Shown here: piece by piece, positions 26,326-35,747 of the stretch
How positions within the stretch are numbered: the first letter of the stretch is position 1
Layout of the letters: every line of letters begins with the position of its first letter
Source of the DNA: Sphingobacterium cellulitidis
GTDB taxonomy: Bacteria; Bacteroidota; Bacteroidia; Sphingobacteriales; Sphingobacteriaceae
Assembly (NCBI GenBank): GCA_002245855.1
Contig: NOUX01000001.1
Coordinates: 248,001-312,000 of the forward strand
Length of the DNA stretch: 64,000 nucleotides
Direction: 5' to 3'
Position numbers and translations under genes: made by a program
The notes under the pieces: model-generated
The model's input: only the letters and a program-made list of their open reading frames with translations
Told to the model about the DNA's origin: nothing
Database searches by the model: none

Positions 26326-27558
26326 ATGAATAAAATGAGCCGGCCAACAAGAGAAACTCTGATCCGCTACTTCAGGGGAGAATGCCTTCCCCATGAAAGC
26401 GAACTCGTGGAACTATACCTTTCCATGGATACCGATAAGGATTACGTGGAAGGCTGCATCTCAGAAGTATGGGACCAGTTGGGGTTACAAGCAAGGCTAA
26501 ATACAGATGACAACGATCTGGAAAAGTTTAAACAGGAACTCGACCAACGAAAAAACAAAATAGTGCAGCTTCCTCCGCCAAACCATCGGGAAGGAAAAAA
26601 TATTTTTTCACTGAACACTTCGTCCTGGATAAAAGCAGTTGCGGCCATGCTGTTTTTCATTGGAAGTGCTACACTTATCATCTATAACACCCAATTAAAA
26701 ACTATTGATACAGCACAACCTGCCGGGCAGCAAAACGATATACTTCCAGGTAGTGATAAAGCTCTGCTGACCTTGTCAGACGGATTTACGGTTTCTCTAT
26801 CGGCAGCCGAAAACGGGCGGATAGCGCTGCAGGAAGGCCTGGAGATAGAAAAAACAAAGGAAGGCGAGATTGTTTACACGTTGAAGGATAATTCATCTAA
26901 GAAATCCAGCGCTTTCAACAGCGTGGTAACGCCAAATGGCGGTCAATACCGTGTAACGCTTCCTGACGGCTCCAAAGCCTTGCTAAATGCAGCATCATCG
27001 CTAACCTACCCCGTACATTTCTCTGATAAAGAACGTCGTGTAAAGATGACAGGTGAAGTCTACTTTGAAATAGCCAAAGCCACCAATAGCAAAAACAAAC
27101 GCATCCCATTTTTCGTGGAAACCGCTAGGCAGGAAATACAAGTACTAGGCACTAACTTCAACGTAAATGCCTATAACGATGAAAACTATCAATCCACCAT
27201 TTTGGTAGAAGGTAGCGTAGGTCTGAAATCGACCACAGACCAGGCTTACACGATGCTAAAGCCTGGTCAGAAGGCCACATTGGGAAGCACCATATCCGTA
27301 ACCGAAGCAAATATAAAACAAGACCTGGCATGGATAAACGGCAATTTTATTTTCCAAAGGGAAGAGTTGCAGAGCATCTTACGCAAAATCTCGAGGTGGT
27401 ACGATCTTGACATAGAATGCCCGCAAGAACTGGGGAAAATGAAGTTTACGGGAAAAGTTTCCAGAAACCAACCCCTATCAGCGGTAATAGCGATGATCTC
27501 CGCTACCGATAAAATCCAGGTACAGCTCAAAGAAAGGAGGCTCATCGTGAAAAAGTAA
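26326..27558 (+). CDS. FecR-type anti-sigma/regulator protein
   Basis: This single-pass inner-membrane protein senses the state of the outer-membrane receptor and controls the sigma factor. The cytoplasmic N-terminus (TRETLIRYFRGECLPHE) is followed by a membrane helix (IKAVAAMLFFIGSATLII, ~104-121). The periplasmic FecR domain comes next (TPNGGQYRVTLPDGSKALLN, VEGSVGLKS), then a C-terminal DUF4974-like STN-type region (LQSILRKISRWYDLDIEC). The 410-residue length is typical. It is paired with the preceding ECF sigma and the following STN-bearing TonB receptor. Confidence 0.9.
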   Translation: MNKMSRPTRETLIRYFRGECLPHESELVELYLSMDTDKDYVEGCISEVWDQLGLQARLNTDDNDLEKFKQELDQRKNKIVQLPPPNHREGKNIFSLNTSSWIKAVAAMLFFIGSATLIIYNTQLKTIDTAQPAGQQNDILPGSDKALLTLSDGFTVSLSAAENGRIALQEGLEIEKTKEGEIVYTLKDNSSKKSSAFNSVVTPNGGQYRVTLPDGSKALLNAASSLTYPVHFSDKERRVKMTGEVYFEIAKATNSKNKRIPFFVETARQEIQVLGTNFNVNAYNDENYQSTILVEGSVGLKSTTDQAYTMLKPGQKATLGSTISVTEANIKQDLAWINGNFIFQREELQSILRKISRWYDLDIECPQELGKMKFTGKVSRNQPLSAVIAMISATDKIQVQLKERRLIVKK

Positions 27559-27586
27559 TACCAAACTATTGGGCCTAATAAAAAGA

Positions 27587-27613
27587 GGCGGAGATGCTCG
27601 AACATCTTCCGCC
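27587..27613 (+). other. Hairpin between fecR and receptor
   Basis: The arms GGCGGAGATG (27587-27596) and the complementary CATCTTCCGCC (27603-27613, one bulged base) surround a 6-nt loop. No U tract follows. It could be an attenuator or mRNA-stabilising element that separates regulator and receptor expression. Confidence 0.45.
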
Positions 27614-27683
27614 GGATAATCAAGGCCATCCCAAAAAAAAGTTTGCACAATTTTAAAAACGACAATAATTATTCAACAAAAAT

Positions 27684-30600
27684 ATGAAATATTCAAATGA
27701 ATATTCTCTACGGCCATTAAAGAGATATAATAAACATAGAAATTTTTATCAATTCATGCGTGTTATGAAAATAACTATGGTACTAATGACCTGCCTGCTG
27801 ATACAGTTAAGCGCAGCGACTTACGGACAACTCCTCAGTATAAATAAACAAAGCGTGTCGCTTCCAAATCTGCTGGAAGAAATAAGCGACAAAACGGGAT
27901 ACGATTTTTTTTATGATGCGGAAATATTTGATGGCGTGGCTAAAGTATCGGTAAATTTCAAAAATGCTGATATAAACAAAGTCTTGTCCCTTTGTTTTTC
28001 CAACCTTCCTTTTGCTTACACGGTAAACAATAAAATAGTGACCATCAGGAAGACTTCACCTTCGGCAACAAACAGCAATAAAAATGTTCCCGCCCGCCAG
28101 CAGTCCGGTCGCATCTCTGGCAAGGTGATAGATGAAAAAGGCGAACCGCTCCCTGGTGCCAGCATCAAGATTGTTCAAACCGGACAGGCGGCACAAAGCG
28201 GCAGCAACGGAAGCTATTTCCTGAACGTTCAGCCTGGTAGCTACACCATCGAGATCAGCTTTATGGGCTTTCAGACCAAGCGCATTACCGATGTAACCGT
28301 AAAAGCGGGTGGAAACACATCTTTAGACCTTGTACTTAAGGAAGCCAGCAGCCAGCTCAATCAGGTAGTGGTAACCGGAAGTTTTAAAACAGAGAGCACC
28401 AACGCTCTTTACACCCGCCAAAAGAACGAAGCGGGGGTTTCTAACGGTATCAGCCGCGAGCAAATAGCCGCTTTGCCAGATAAAAACATCGGCGAAACCC
28501 TTAAACGTATCTCGGGAGTAAGTACGACCGACAACCGCCGGGTAGTGGTACGCGGTATTGCCGAACGCTATAACTTAACAATGATGGACGGCGCCAGGTT
28601 GCCGAGCACCGATGTACAGGTGCGTGATTTTGAGTTTGATATTATCCCCAGCAACCTGGTGGACAATGTGGTGGTAAGTAAGACAGCAACACCAGACATG
28701 GGCTTTGGCTTTGGTGGCGGTTTGGTACAGGTAAATACCTTTGCCATCCCCAATGCTAATTTTACCACCATCAATTTTGGCGGTAAATACACCAATGGAA
28801 GCACCGGAAAGGATTTCTTAGGCTATGGCCGTGGCAAAAATGATTATCTTGGCTTTGATGATGGTGGCCGCGATCATTTTCCGGACGACCTTTTCTTTTT
28901 TAACAAATCCAACTATAATCCGCGTAACCCCTATAACCACACCGTTCCCGAGGGCGTTATAAAAATAACCCCTGAAATGATTGCTGAGCAGAACAAAAAA
29001 ATAGGGGGTACAGAGCGATTGGGAACCCGTGTTTACCACGCGAAACCTGCACAGAACTATCAGTTCAGTTTGGGCCGAAGTTATAACCTTAAAAACAGTC
29101 GTATTGGTTTTGTGGGCTCCCTAAGCTACCGAAACGAGCAAAACATTGATGATATTTCTCAGTATAACAGGGGCCGATGGAAACCTCTCGACGGTGATCC
29201 AGGTATTTTTTACAATGCCGAGACGGGAGAGCAACTCATGCATTCAACGGCGGCCCAATATAATTTTAACACATCCTGGGGTGGCTTGCTGAACGCTGGA
29301 TGGAGTGGTAAAAATCACAAAATAACATCACGCAACTTTTATTCACGGGTGTTTTCTAATCAGTTCTTCCGTTTGGAGGGCTTCAGTAGTGATCACGGCT
29401 ATGGTGAAGATCCGGAAATAAGAGAATATGATCGACCTAAATTTATCGACTTGTTGCAAAACCGGGTTAACGGCGAACATACATTTGGCAGTTTTGGCTT
29501 AGACTGGAGTTTGGCCCGCAACAAGGTAACCAATTTGGAGCAAGATGCCGTAGACGCTTCTTTATACCCTGTTATCGGAATAAATAATACGGCGGCTTAT
29601 TATTACAGCCCCGGCCTTACAACCAACACTTGGAGCTATGGTGTTAACAGAGAGCAATACAAATATACGGAAACCAACAAGATGGTAGACATCTCCCTGA
29701 AATATAACTTTACGGTTAAAAACCACAAGCAGCAGGTAAAGGCCGGTTACAACTACATGGATACCAAAGGCAACTATAAGTGGAATGTTTTACCCATTGG
29801 CGTCGCAGATACATGGTCACATAACTTAAATACTGTTCCAATCCAGCAGTGGACGTCGGCGCTGGATTTTAAGGACCCACTGAAAGACCCTTATTACTAT
29901 CCAATGGCTTTTAACGGCAACAGATACGAAGGGAAAAACACCAACCGGGCATTTTATGCCATGATGGACAACCGCTATAACAACTGGATACGGTTGGTAT
30001 GGGGCCTAAGGGCGGAGTACTACAAATATGAAATGTTAGAAGACGGGGCCTCGGATTACTATTCGGAAATTGATTTGAAGAACCGCGATAAAACACGCTA
30101 CGTAGACCCGGAAACCGGAAGAATTGTTCACAAAACAATAGATGCCCAAGCAGAAGACAAGGAATGGATGTACCAACCATCGGCAAACCTTACGATTACG
30201 CCATTCAAGGATTTCAACCTCAGGGCGTCTTATGGTAAGTCTTCCATCAGGCCATCCTTAATCGAAAACTCAACCTTTGCACGTTACAATTACGTATACG
30301 GTAGAACACAGCGTAACACCGGACTTATCTCTACACACATTGATCACTATGATCTGCGTATGGAATGGTACCCAAAGGCTGGCGAAGTTATTTCGGTTGG
30401 CTATTTCCAAAAACATTTTAAGAACCCGGTGGAGCTTTATTTACGGATATTTGACAGCAGCGCCGCCATTGATCTATTCACCGAGAATTCGGACTACGCT
30501 GATGTAAAAGGATGGGAATTTGATATTCGGAAAAGCTTTGGTTTTATTTATCCGGAGTGGAAATTTTTGGACAATCTTTATTTCAGCGGAAACCTGACCA

Positions 30601-31199
30601 TACAGAATTCTGAAGTGCAGGCCAGTGCGTACAGGTATGAGACCCTTGGATATGGTGGCAATCTGGATAACCAAGAAAGAGGCTATGTTTTACGGGAGAA
30701 AACGTTCCTGAAAGAAAAACGCCCACTTTACGGGCAGGTACCCATCTTGGCAAATATTGGCTTGCAATACGCAGGCGAGCGCTTGGGTGCCAATATAGCA
30801 TTTAACCACAGCGGCTATAAAACGCTTACGGTTGGTATGCTACCTGAAATGTCTGAAAGTGAACGCCCTCGCAACCAATTGGATGCGCAGTTAAGTTACA
30901 AATTCCTGAAAAATAAAAAGCTGGAAACCAAACTAAACATCAGCAACCTGCTAAACGCACCGTTCCGTTTTTACAGTAACCACGCCAATACCTATAAGAG
31001 AAAGCCAAATACCGAAGGCAAAGAGCTGACCGAATGGGCCGAGCTGTTTGAATGGAAATATGGCTTTTCCGAGAAATATGAAGAAGGATACTATGAGACC
31101 AGCGCAGATGGAAAGACGAAAACCCGTATAGGTGATGTAGAAACATATAGCCGTAAAACAGGCACCGCATTTAGTCTCTCGGTTTCCTATAGCTTTTAA
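27684..31199 (+). CDS. FecA/SusC-like TonB-dependent receptor with STN domain
   Basis: This is an outer-membrane active transporter that also signals to FecR. After a signal anchor (VLMTCLLIQLSAATYG) comes the STN domain (LLEEISDKTGYDFFYDAE, ~60-120). A carboxypeptidase-like regulatory domain follows (GRISGKVIDEKGEPLPGA, ~143-225), then the plug (QIAALPDKNIGETLKRI, VVRGIAERYN) and a long barrel ending VSYSF with the terminal Phe. The plug resembles TonB receptors of the TIGR01782-like type (KNIGETLKRISGVS). It has 1171 residues. There is no SusD partner; two lipoprotein genes follow instead. An internal ATG at 27750 (MRVMKITM) is an alternative start. The ligand is unknown. Confidence 0.9.
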   Translation: MKYSNEYSLRPLKRYNKHRNFYQFMRVMKITMVLMTCLLIQLSAATYGQLLSINKQSVSLPNLLEEISDKTGYDFFYDAEIFDGVAKVSVNFKNADINKVLSLCFSNLPFAYTVNNKIVTIRKTSPSATNSNKNVPARQQSGRISGKVIDEKGEPLPGASIKIVQTGQAAQSGSNGSYFLNVQPGSYTIEISFMGFQTKRITDVTVKAGGNTSLDLVLKEASSQLNQVVVTGSFKTESTNALYTRQKNEAGVSNGISREQIAALPDKNIGETLKRISGVSTTDNRRVVVRGIAERYNLTMMDGARLPSTDVQVRDFEFDIIPSNLVDNVVVSKTATPDMGFGFGGGLVQVNTFAIPNANFTTINFGGKYTNGSTGKDFLGYGRGKNDYLGFDDGGRDHFPDDLFFFNKSNYNPRNPYNHTVPEGVIKITPEMIAEQNKKIGGTERLGTRVYHAKPAQNYQFSLGRSYNLKNSRIGFVGSLSYRNEQNIDDISQYNRGRWKPLDGDPGIFYNAETGEQLMHSTAAQYNFNTSWGGLLNAGWSGKNHKITSRNFYSRVFSNQFFRLEGFSSDHGYGEDPEIREYDRPKFIDLLQNRVNGEHTFGSFGLDWSLARNKVTNLEQDAVDASLYPVIGINNTAAYYYSPGLTTNTWSYGVNREQYKYTETNKMVDISLKYNFTVKNHKQQVKAGYNYMDTKGNYKWNVLPIGVADTWSHNLNTVPIQQWTSALDFKDPLKDPYYYPMAFNGNRYEGKNTNRAFYAMMDNRYNNWIRLVWGLRAEYYKYEMLEDGASDYYSEIDLKNRDKTRYVDPETGRIVHKTIDAQAEDKEWMYQPSANLTITPFKDFNLRASYGKSSIRPSLIENSTFARYNYVYGRTQRNTGLISTHIDHYDLRMEWYPKAGEVISVGYFQKHFKNPVELYLRIFDSSAAIDLFTENSDYADVKGWEFDIRKSFGFIYPEWKFLDNLYFSGNLTIQNSEVQASAYRYETLGYGGNLDNQERGYVLREKTFLKEKRPLYGQVPILANIGLQYAGERLGANIAFNHSGYKTLTVGMLPEMSESERPRNQLDAQLSYKFLKNKKLETKLNISNLLNAPFRFYSNHANTYKRKPNTEGKELTEWAELFEWKYGFSEKYEEGYYETSADGKTKTRIGDVETYSRKTGTAFSLSVSYSF

Positions 31200-31236
31200 C
31201 ATTTTTTCATTCATCCATAAATAAAAACAGAAAAAA

Positions 31237-31971
31237 ATGAAATATTTGAATAGACTTTACATCCTGCTTGTTAGCACAATGCTGCTTAGCTTGGGTGCCT
31301 GCGATAAAAACGATGAAAAATTCTTTTATGATACTGAAGCTACCTCCATTTTAATTAAGGGGTATAATGGAAGTAACGAAAATCTGGAAGTACAGATTGA
31401 TACTTTCAAATTTAAAAACCTTATTACACCTAACGGATATATCAGCCAAACCGAAAAATTTATATTTACACCTGACCAGGCTTCGGCCAAACTGCTGATT
31501 AAGGAGAAAAGTACGGGTAAAATAATACTTGAAAAGGAGTTGAAAAAGGGAGAGAGCCAGGTGGAAATCAGTGTTCCTTACTTTGATGGAAAATTGCTCA
31601 CCGTAACCCCCCCAGCAGCTGACCCTAATATCAATAAAGTAGGCTTGTATATTATCAACAAGGAGAATAATGATTTGGCAGATTTAGTAATAGAAGATAG
31701 TGAGTTTAATCCATTAACGATTATCGGTCGGAATATAGAGCCGAACAAATGGCAATATTATGATGTCGACTTTTCAACGCGATTAAATGATCTTTTTCCA
31801 GTTTTTTATAAATCAGGCAACAAGGGCATAGGCTATTTCTTTGATGATGTCTACAGAAGTTACATAAGTGGCAATCCTTTCTTTCCAACAGACGGTAGCA
31901 AAGGGCAGGTACGAAGTTTTGTCATCATTTATGATGAGGCCTGGGGTCAGCCTTTAACTATACAGATTTAA
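31237..31971 (+). CDS. Lipoprotein of the receptor operon (paralogue 1)
   Basis: It has a lipoprotein signal with lipobox SLGAC and 244 residues of beta-rich sequence. Its core features (ILIKGYNGSNENLEVQI, LLIKEKSTGKIILEKEL, PPAADPNINKVGLYIIN) recur in the next gene. It probably sits at the outer membrane beside the receptor and may act as ligand-binding or assembly partner, in the place of SusD. It starts 37 bp after the receptor stop. The family is not recognised by name. Confidence 0.75.
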   Translation: MKYLNRLYILLVSTMLLSLGACDKNDEKFFYDTEATSILIKGYNGSNENLEVQIDTFKFKNLITPNGYISQTEKFIFTPDQASAKLLIKEKSTGKIILEKELKKGESQVEISVPYFDGKLLTVTPPAADPNINKVGLYIINKENNDLADLVIEDSEFNPLTIIGRNIEPNKWQYYDVDFSTRLNDLFPVFYKSGNKGIGYFFDDVYRSYISGNPFFPTDGSKGQVRSFVIIYDEAWGQPLTIQI

Positions 31972-31990
31972 TAAATAAAAAGCATATAAA

Positions 31991-32746
31991 ATGAAACAAC
32001 AACTGATAAAGATTTTAAGCATAGTGTTGCTTGCAGGTGTATTTACCGCTTGCAATAAAGAAAAGTTGCTGGAAAAAGCAATTCATGTTAACATAGGGGG
32101 GTATAATACCGGTAGTGAAGTGCTGGAGTTTTCCATCGACACGGTGGTGTACCGTAAAAACCCACTAGCCGCAAAGAATTACCTAAGCATTGGAAAAACA
32201 TACCCCTATTTCCCGGAGACGAGGGAGGCCATGATACGTATTAAGGAGAAACAAACGGGCAAAGAAATATGGAGCAAAAAGCTAAGCTTGCCCTCTGGAG
32301 AACTTGAATTTTTTTTTCCGGTAGTGATTATCAACGGGCAGAATGTTTGGTCAGAGCCGCCTGCGGCAAACCCCGCAACCAACAAACTGGGATTTTACGT
32401 ACACTACCCACAGAGTACCGATTTGATAGATATTTACATGAAGAACGATGCCGGCCAGCTTGCCTATCTGGCCAAAAACGTAAAGCCTGGCCAGTTTGTG
32501 TACAGTGATTATACTGCCGCAACGGGTTTTACGGATGTAAATAAAGATTACCCCGTTTATTTTGTTAAGGCCGGTACAACCGATAATTGGGCATTTGGCA
32601 GCGAAAATTTAAGCCGACATCAGTCTCAGTTATTGGTTCCACGCAAAGCGGATACTAAGGGTAAGGTGCAGGCGTATTTTGTAACACCTGGAAGTTGGAC
32701 GGCAGATGTAGCCAGGCTATTTAAACTTCCCAAGGAGAGATACTAA
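31991..32746 (+). CDS. Lipoprotein of the receptor operon (paralogue 2)
   Basis: The lipobox is VFTAC and the length 251 residues. It shares with the previous gene the order IGGYNTGSEVLEFSIDT, IRIKEKQTGKEIWSKKL and EPPAANPATNKLGFYVH, so the pair arose by tandem duplication and has diverged considerably. It lies 19 bp downstream in the same operon, which is closed by the terminator at 32764. The likely role is the same as its paralogue. Confidence 0.75.
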   Translation: MKQQLIKILSIVLLAGVFTACNKEKLLEKAIHVNIGGYNTGSEVLEFSIDTVVYRKNPLAAKNYLSIGKTYPYFPETREAMIRIKEKQTGKEIWSKKLSLPSGELEFFFPVVIINGQNVWSEPPAANPATNKLGFYVHYPQSTDLIDIYMKNDAGQLAYLAKNVKPGQFVYSDYTAATGFTDVNKDYPVYFVKAGTTDNWAFGSENLSRHQSQLLVPRKADTKGKVQAYFVTPGSWTADVARLFKLPKERY

Positions 32747-32763
32747 AGAACTTTCAAACTTAA

Positions 32764-32803
32764 AACAATTCAGGGGGTGCTAAAGAGCCCCTGAGTTGTT
32801 TTT
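32764..32803 (+). terminator. Terminator of the receptor operon
   Basis: A GC-rich stem (CAGGGGG with CCCCTG and flanking AACAAT/GTTGTT) is followed by a T run. It lies 18 bp after the last lipoprotein gene. Confidence 0.85.
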
Positions 32804-32845
32804 GAAAACTAAAACATAGGTGGACAAAGGAAATTATTAAAAACC

Positions 32846-33158
32846 ATGAAAGCAATCTGCAACAGACATCACCGGGCGCTGGTTACCGCGTTTCGACAGT
32901 TGGAAACGCTATTTGCCCGATACGGAGGCTTCGGCTGAATACAATGAGAAGGCAATCGATTTGTCGGGTCTTTACCTCCGGTACGAAAACTTACTTTCGG
33001 AACTGGCCAACTGCATTGCCGAGTATAATGAGCTACAACACCACCTTAAAGTGAATGTATTGGACCCAGCACTGCGGCAGGTAAAGAAAACGGCAATGCC
33101 AGACACCAGAAAACACCGGGAAATACAACGGTATATGAAGATTACAAAGCCGGTTTAA
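32846..33158 (+). pseudogene. Small gene A, copy 2, +1 frameshift
   Basis: The span of 313 nt is one base longer than copy 1. The extra base lies near 32912, so MKAICNRHHRALV.. is cut off from the rest (EASAEYNEKAIDLSGLYLRY onward). At the position of copy 1's nonsense codon this copy has the sense codon TCG. Confidence 0.6.
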
Positions 33159-33191
33159 CATTAAGACAGCGACAAACCAAAAGCACATGAA

Positions 33192-33604
33192 ATGAATACA
33201 ACACTAATTATAATTGGATTGGTCATACTGGATGTAAGCCTGATTTGCTGTTCCAGGCACCTGGATCGTTTGATCGTAAAGTCACTGAATAAAATCCGGA
33301 CACAAACGACAACAAGGAACAGGTGGCAATCTGCCAACCCGAAAAACACATTGCCCCCTTGTTGCCACCATCCAGATTACCACTTCAGGCTGATGGCAAC
33401 TTTCAGCGTTCATCAGCCCACCTGAACTTAAGGTATAACCAGTCCGCTATTCGGTTATATATCCTTCCTTTTGAACACATGTATGAACACACTATTGAAA
33501 ATTTGCGGAAAGATGGCTGGAATGCGGTGCAGGCGGAAAGCTGTTTTATACGGTTTCATCCCGAACAACCAACACAATACGATAGGCTATTTAAGAAACA
33601 GTAG
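33192..33604 (+). pseudogene. Small gene B, copy 2, -1 frameshift
   Basis: The span of 413 nt is one base short of an open frame. A base is missing near 33301, after NKIR, relative to copy 1. Downstream, the frame AICQPEKHIAPLLPPSR to DRLFKKQ is continuous here, which shows that the two small frames of copy 1 are one gene. The product would have an N-terminal membrane helix. Confidence 0.55.
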
Positions 33605-33699
33605 CAGGACAAAAAAACAATACACAAACCAGTAATATTTAATGATACAAGGAAACCATTGCAGGCCTTATTTTACCATCCTTAATTAAAAAGATTAAT

Positions 33700-34623
33700 A
33701 TGCAAATAGGCTGTACTCAGATGCATCCGGTCACACTAGCTGCCATCGTTATCGAACTGATTTTCCTCGGCGCACAAGCAGCGCTTTACCTCCAGCGTCC
33801 ATATGACCGGACAAGGTTCGGCTACGTCATCCTGCTGGTACTCCTCATCGGTTTCAATATCGCTAATGGACTGTTGCCAAACCCCGCCTATACAACCCCC
33901 TTATATGCCCAGCACATGATTGTCAATACCGTTGGATTTATTATTGTTTCCTATTTTCCGTTTTATTTCTATCGCATTTTTGGATTGGTGAAACTCCGAT
34001 TTCTGGCCATATATGGCGTACCACTATTTTTGATACTGCCTTACATTTACTTTTTTTTAGCAGGGTTGACCATTCACGGAGACATTGACTTCACCCACCG
34101 ATACGGGTACCTTGCACCAACAGCCTATTCGCTGACCTTATTGGTGGCCATCGGACGTTCCGTACAATTAGCATTTCGCAAAGACCGGAACCGGAACTTT
34201 TTCATCGAAGAGTTCGTGGCCTACATTGCGATCATGCCATGGGCATTTCTGGCACCGGTGGTTTACTTTGGGTGGGGACAACTCACCGAGACACTATTTA
34301 CTAATCTGGGCTTCCTCGCCTTCGGCACCCTGCTGCTCTATCGCTCGGTCGTCCTCGGCCGCGCCGAACAGCAGCAACTGGAAAACCTGCGCCTGCTGAC
34401 CATGGACACCGATGTTATTACCCGAAACTGCCAGCGTAACATGCTCTCCCCCAGAGAGTCCGAAGTGGCCATCCTGCTATGTCACCGCCTAACCCGTCGT
34501 GAGATCGCAGATAAGCTGTTTATATCCAACCGCACAGTCGAAAAGCACACCGAACACATCTTCCTCAAGGTGGGTGTCAACTCGCGTCAGGAATTGCTAA
34601 TCAAACTGAATACTCCGGCATAA
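33700..34623 (+). CDS. Membrane-bound LuxR-type transcriptional regulator
   Basis: The first ~230 residues form about seven hydrophobic helices (e.g. TLAAIVIELIFLGAQAAL, GYVILLVLLIGFNIANG, FIIVSYFPFYFYRIFG). The C-terminus is a LuxR-type HTH (LSPRESEVAILLCHRLTRRE, ADKLFISNRTVEKHTEHIF). It probably couples a membrane signal to transcription. It lies between repeat copy 2 and rteC and may regulate the conjugative element. ATG 33721 is an alternative start. The family is common in Bacteroidota, but the signal is unknown. Confidence 0.75.
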   Translation: MQIGCTQMHPVTLAAIVIELIFLGAQAALYLQRPYDRTRFGYVILLVLLIGFNIANGLLPNPAYTTPLYAQHMIVNTVGFIIVSYFPFYFYRIFGLVKLRFLAIYGVPLFLILPYIYFFLAGLTIHGDIDFTHRYGYLAPTAYSLTLLVAIGRSVQLAFRKDRNRNFFIEEFVAYIAIMPWAFLAPVVYFGWGQLTETLFTNLGFLAFGTLLLYRSVVLGRAEQQQLENLRLLTMDTDVITRNCQRNMLSPRESEVAILLCHRLTRREIADKLFISNRTVEKHTEHIFLKVGVNSRQELLIKLNTPA

Positions 34624-34730
34624 TCATGTTTATTTATGCTGTGTTAATATTAATTTAACATAACGCGTTTCGTAAAAGCTACGTAATACAATACGAAGAA
34701 CCTACGATAAGTATGCCTCCCAGCCTGCCC

Positions 34731-34738
34731 TATCTTTG
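34731..34738 (+). promoter_or_regulatory. -7 promoter element of rteC
   Basis: TATCTTTG fits TAnnTTTG and lies about 100 bp upstream of rteC. It is followed by two hairpins, implying a structured leader. The -33 part is not obvious. Confidence 0.5.
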
Positions 34739-34746
34739 AAATTTCC

Positions 34747-34810
34747 CTTTCCGAAAGTCGGAAGGGTCTCTATGCAACAATCCTGGTTTTTGCGAATCAG
34801 GACTGTTGCA
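34747..34810 (+). other. Two hairpins in the rteC leader
   Basis: The first is a short stem (TTTCCGA/TCGGAA) at 34747-34767. The second (34773-34810) pairs TGCAACAATCCTG with CAGGACTGTTGCA at 12 of 13 positions. They sit between the putative promoter and ATG 34834 and could form a translational or attenuation control of RteC. Confidence 0.5.
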
Positions 34811-34833
34811 TTGCCATTGAAAAAAATTTAAGA

Positions 34834-35700
34834 ATGATGAGAAAGGAAACAGAAAAACTTTATGCCAGCATGCTGGCACAGTTGGAAACCATCAACGGAT
34901 CGGTCAGGAATAACATACAGAACCTGACAGAATCGCTACATTGTACGGTCTCGGCACTCAACCAATTGCGGAAACTCAGGAACAGCCACCGATTTTCTAG
35001 CGATGACATGGAGATAGACTTCTTCAAATATCAAAAGCCACATATCCATTGCTGGCACATATACGTGATCGAACTGCATCACATCATGGCCGGTATTCCG
35101 GTAGGCACCGACCAGGAAATCCGTGACTATTATACGGAAGAATTGGGGATCATCAACAGGTTCTTCCGCAGGCATGCCTTTCACTACCAGTATTACTTGG
35201 CAGACCAGACCGCAATGGATGAAGATTTTTTCCTTAGCCGGAACAGAGGCTCTTTCCCTCCCGGGCAAGAAGATCAGCACGACCCGGGCAATTTTTCCAC
35301 CAACCTGGACTTCCTGTTCGCTAAGTTCCGCGCCTATGAAATGCTGCGTGATGCGATTATACTACGTGTGCGACTATTGTATCAGGAAACAGACAATAGT
35401 TTCATGTCAGAAATGATGGTAGCCAAGAAGCGCTGGTGGTCGGGCGATAAGGTCGAGCTGATCGAGATCGCATATGGCATCTACTATACCCACCGGATCA
35501 ACGGTGGAAAAGCAGAAATCAGCGACGTTGTCGAATGGCTTGAGGAAAGCCTTAACGTCGATCTTGGACAGGCTTACCGCATGTTTCTCGATATCCGAAG
35601 GCGCAAAACTGTCAGCTATACCAAGTTCCTCGATGAGATGCGCCAGGCCATCCATACACATATTGAGGAATCACTAAAATACCGAACAGGTAAAAAATAG
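34834..35700 (+). CDS. rteC: RteC-family regulator
   Basis: RteC proteins are helical DNA-binding regulators that activate excision and transfer genes in CTnDOT-like elements. This 288-residue protein has the family layout: an N-terminal helical region, DMEIDFFKYQKPHI, YYTEELGIINRFF, then the C-terminal winged-helix-like part (WWSGDKVELIEIAYGIYY, GKAEISDVVEWLEESL, YTKFLDEMRQAI). It is the first gene of the conjugative element side and stands before the tra region. ATG 34834 or the adjacent ATG 34837 is the start. Confidence 0.85.
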   Translation: MMRKETEKLYASMLAQLETINGSVRNNIQNLTESLHCTVSALNQLRKLRNSHRFSSDDMEIDFFKYQKPHIHCWHIYVIELHHIMAGIPVGTDQEIRDYYTEELGIINRFFRRHAFHYQYYLADQTAMDEDFFLSRNRGSFPPGQEDQHDPGNFSTNLDFLFAKFRAYEMLRDAIILRVRLLYQETDNSFMSEMMVAKKRWWSGDKVELIEIAYGIYYTHRINGGKAEISDVVEWLEESLNVDLGQAYRMFLDIRRRKTVSYTKFLDEMRQAIHTHIEESLKYRTGKK

Positions 35701-35747
35701 CGCAAAAGGGTACATAAATAGCTCTCTTTTTGCCGAAATAAATCCTA

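Larger units (their letters stand above)
32838..33611 (+). repeat. Direct repeat copy 2 (~770 bp)
   Basis: This is the second copy of 24490-25262, in the same orientation, immediately after the receptor operon. A few substitutions and single-base indels distinguish the copies. Confidence 0.9.
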
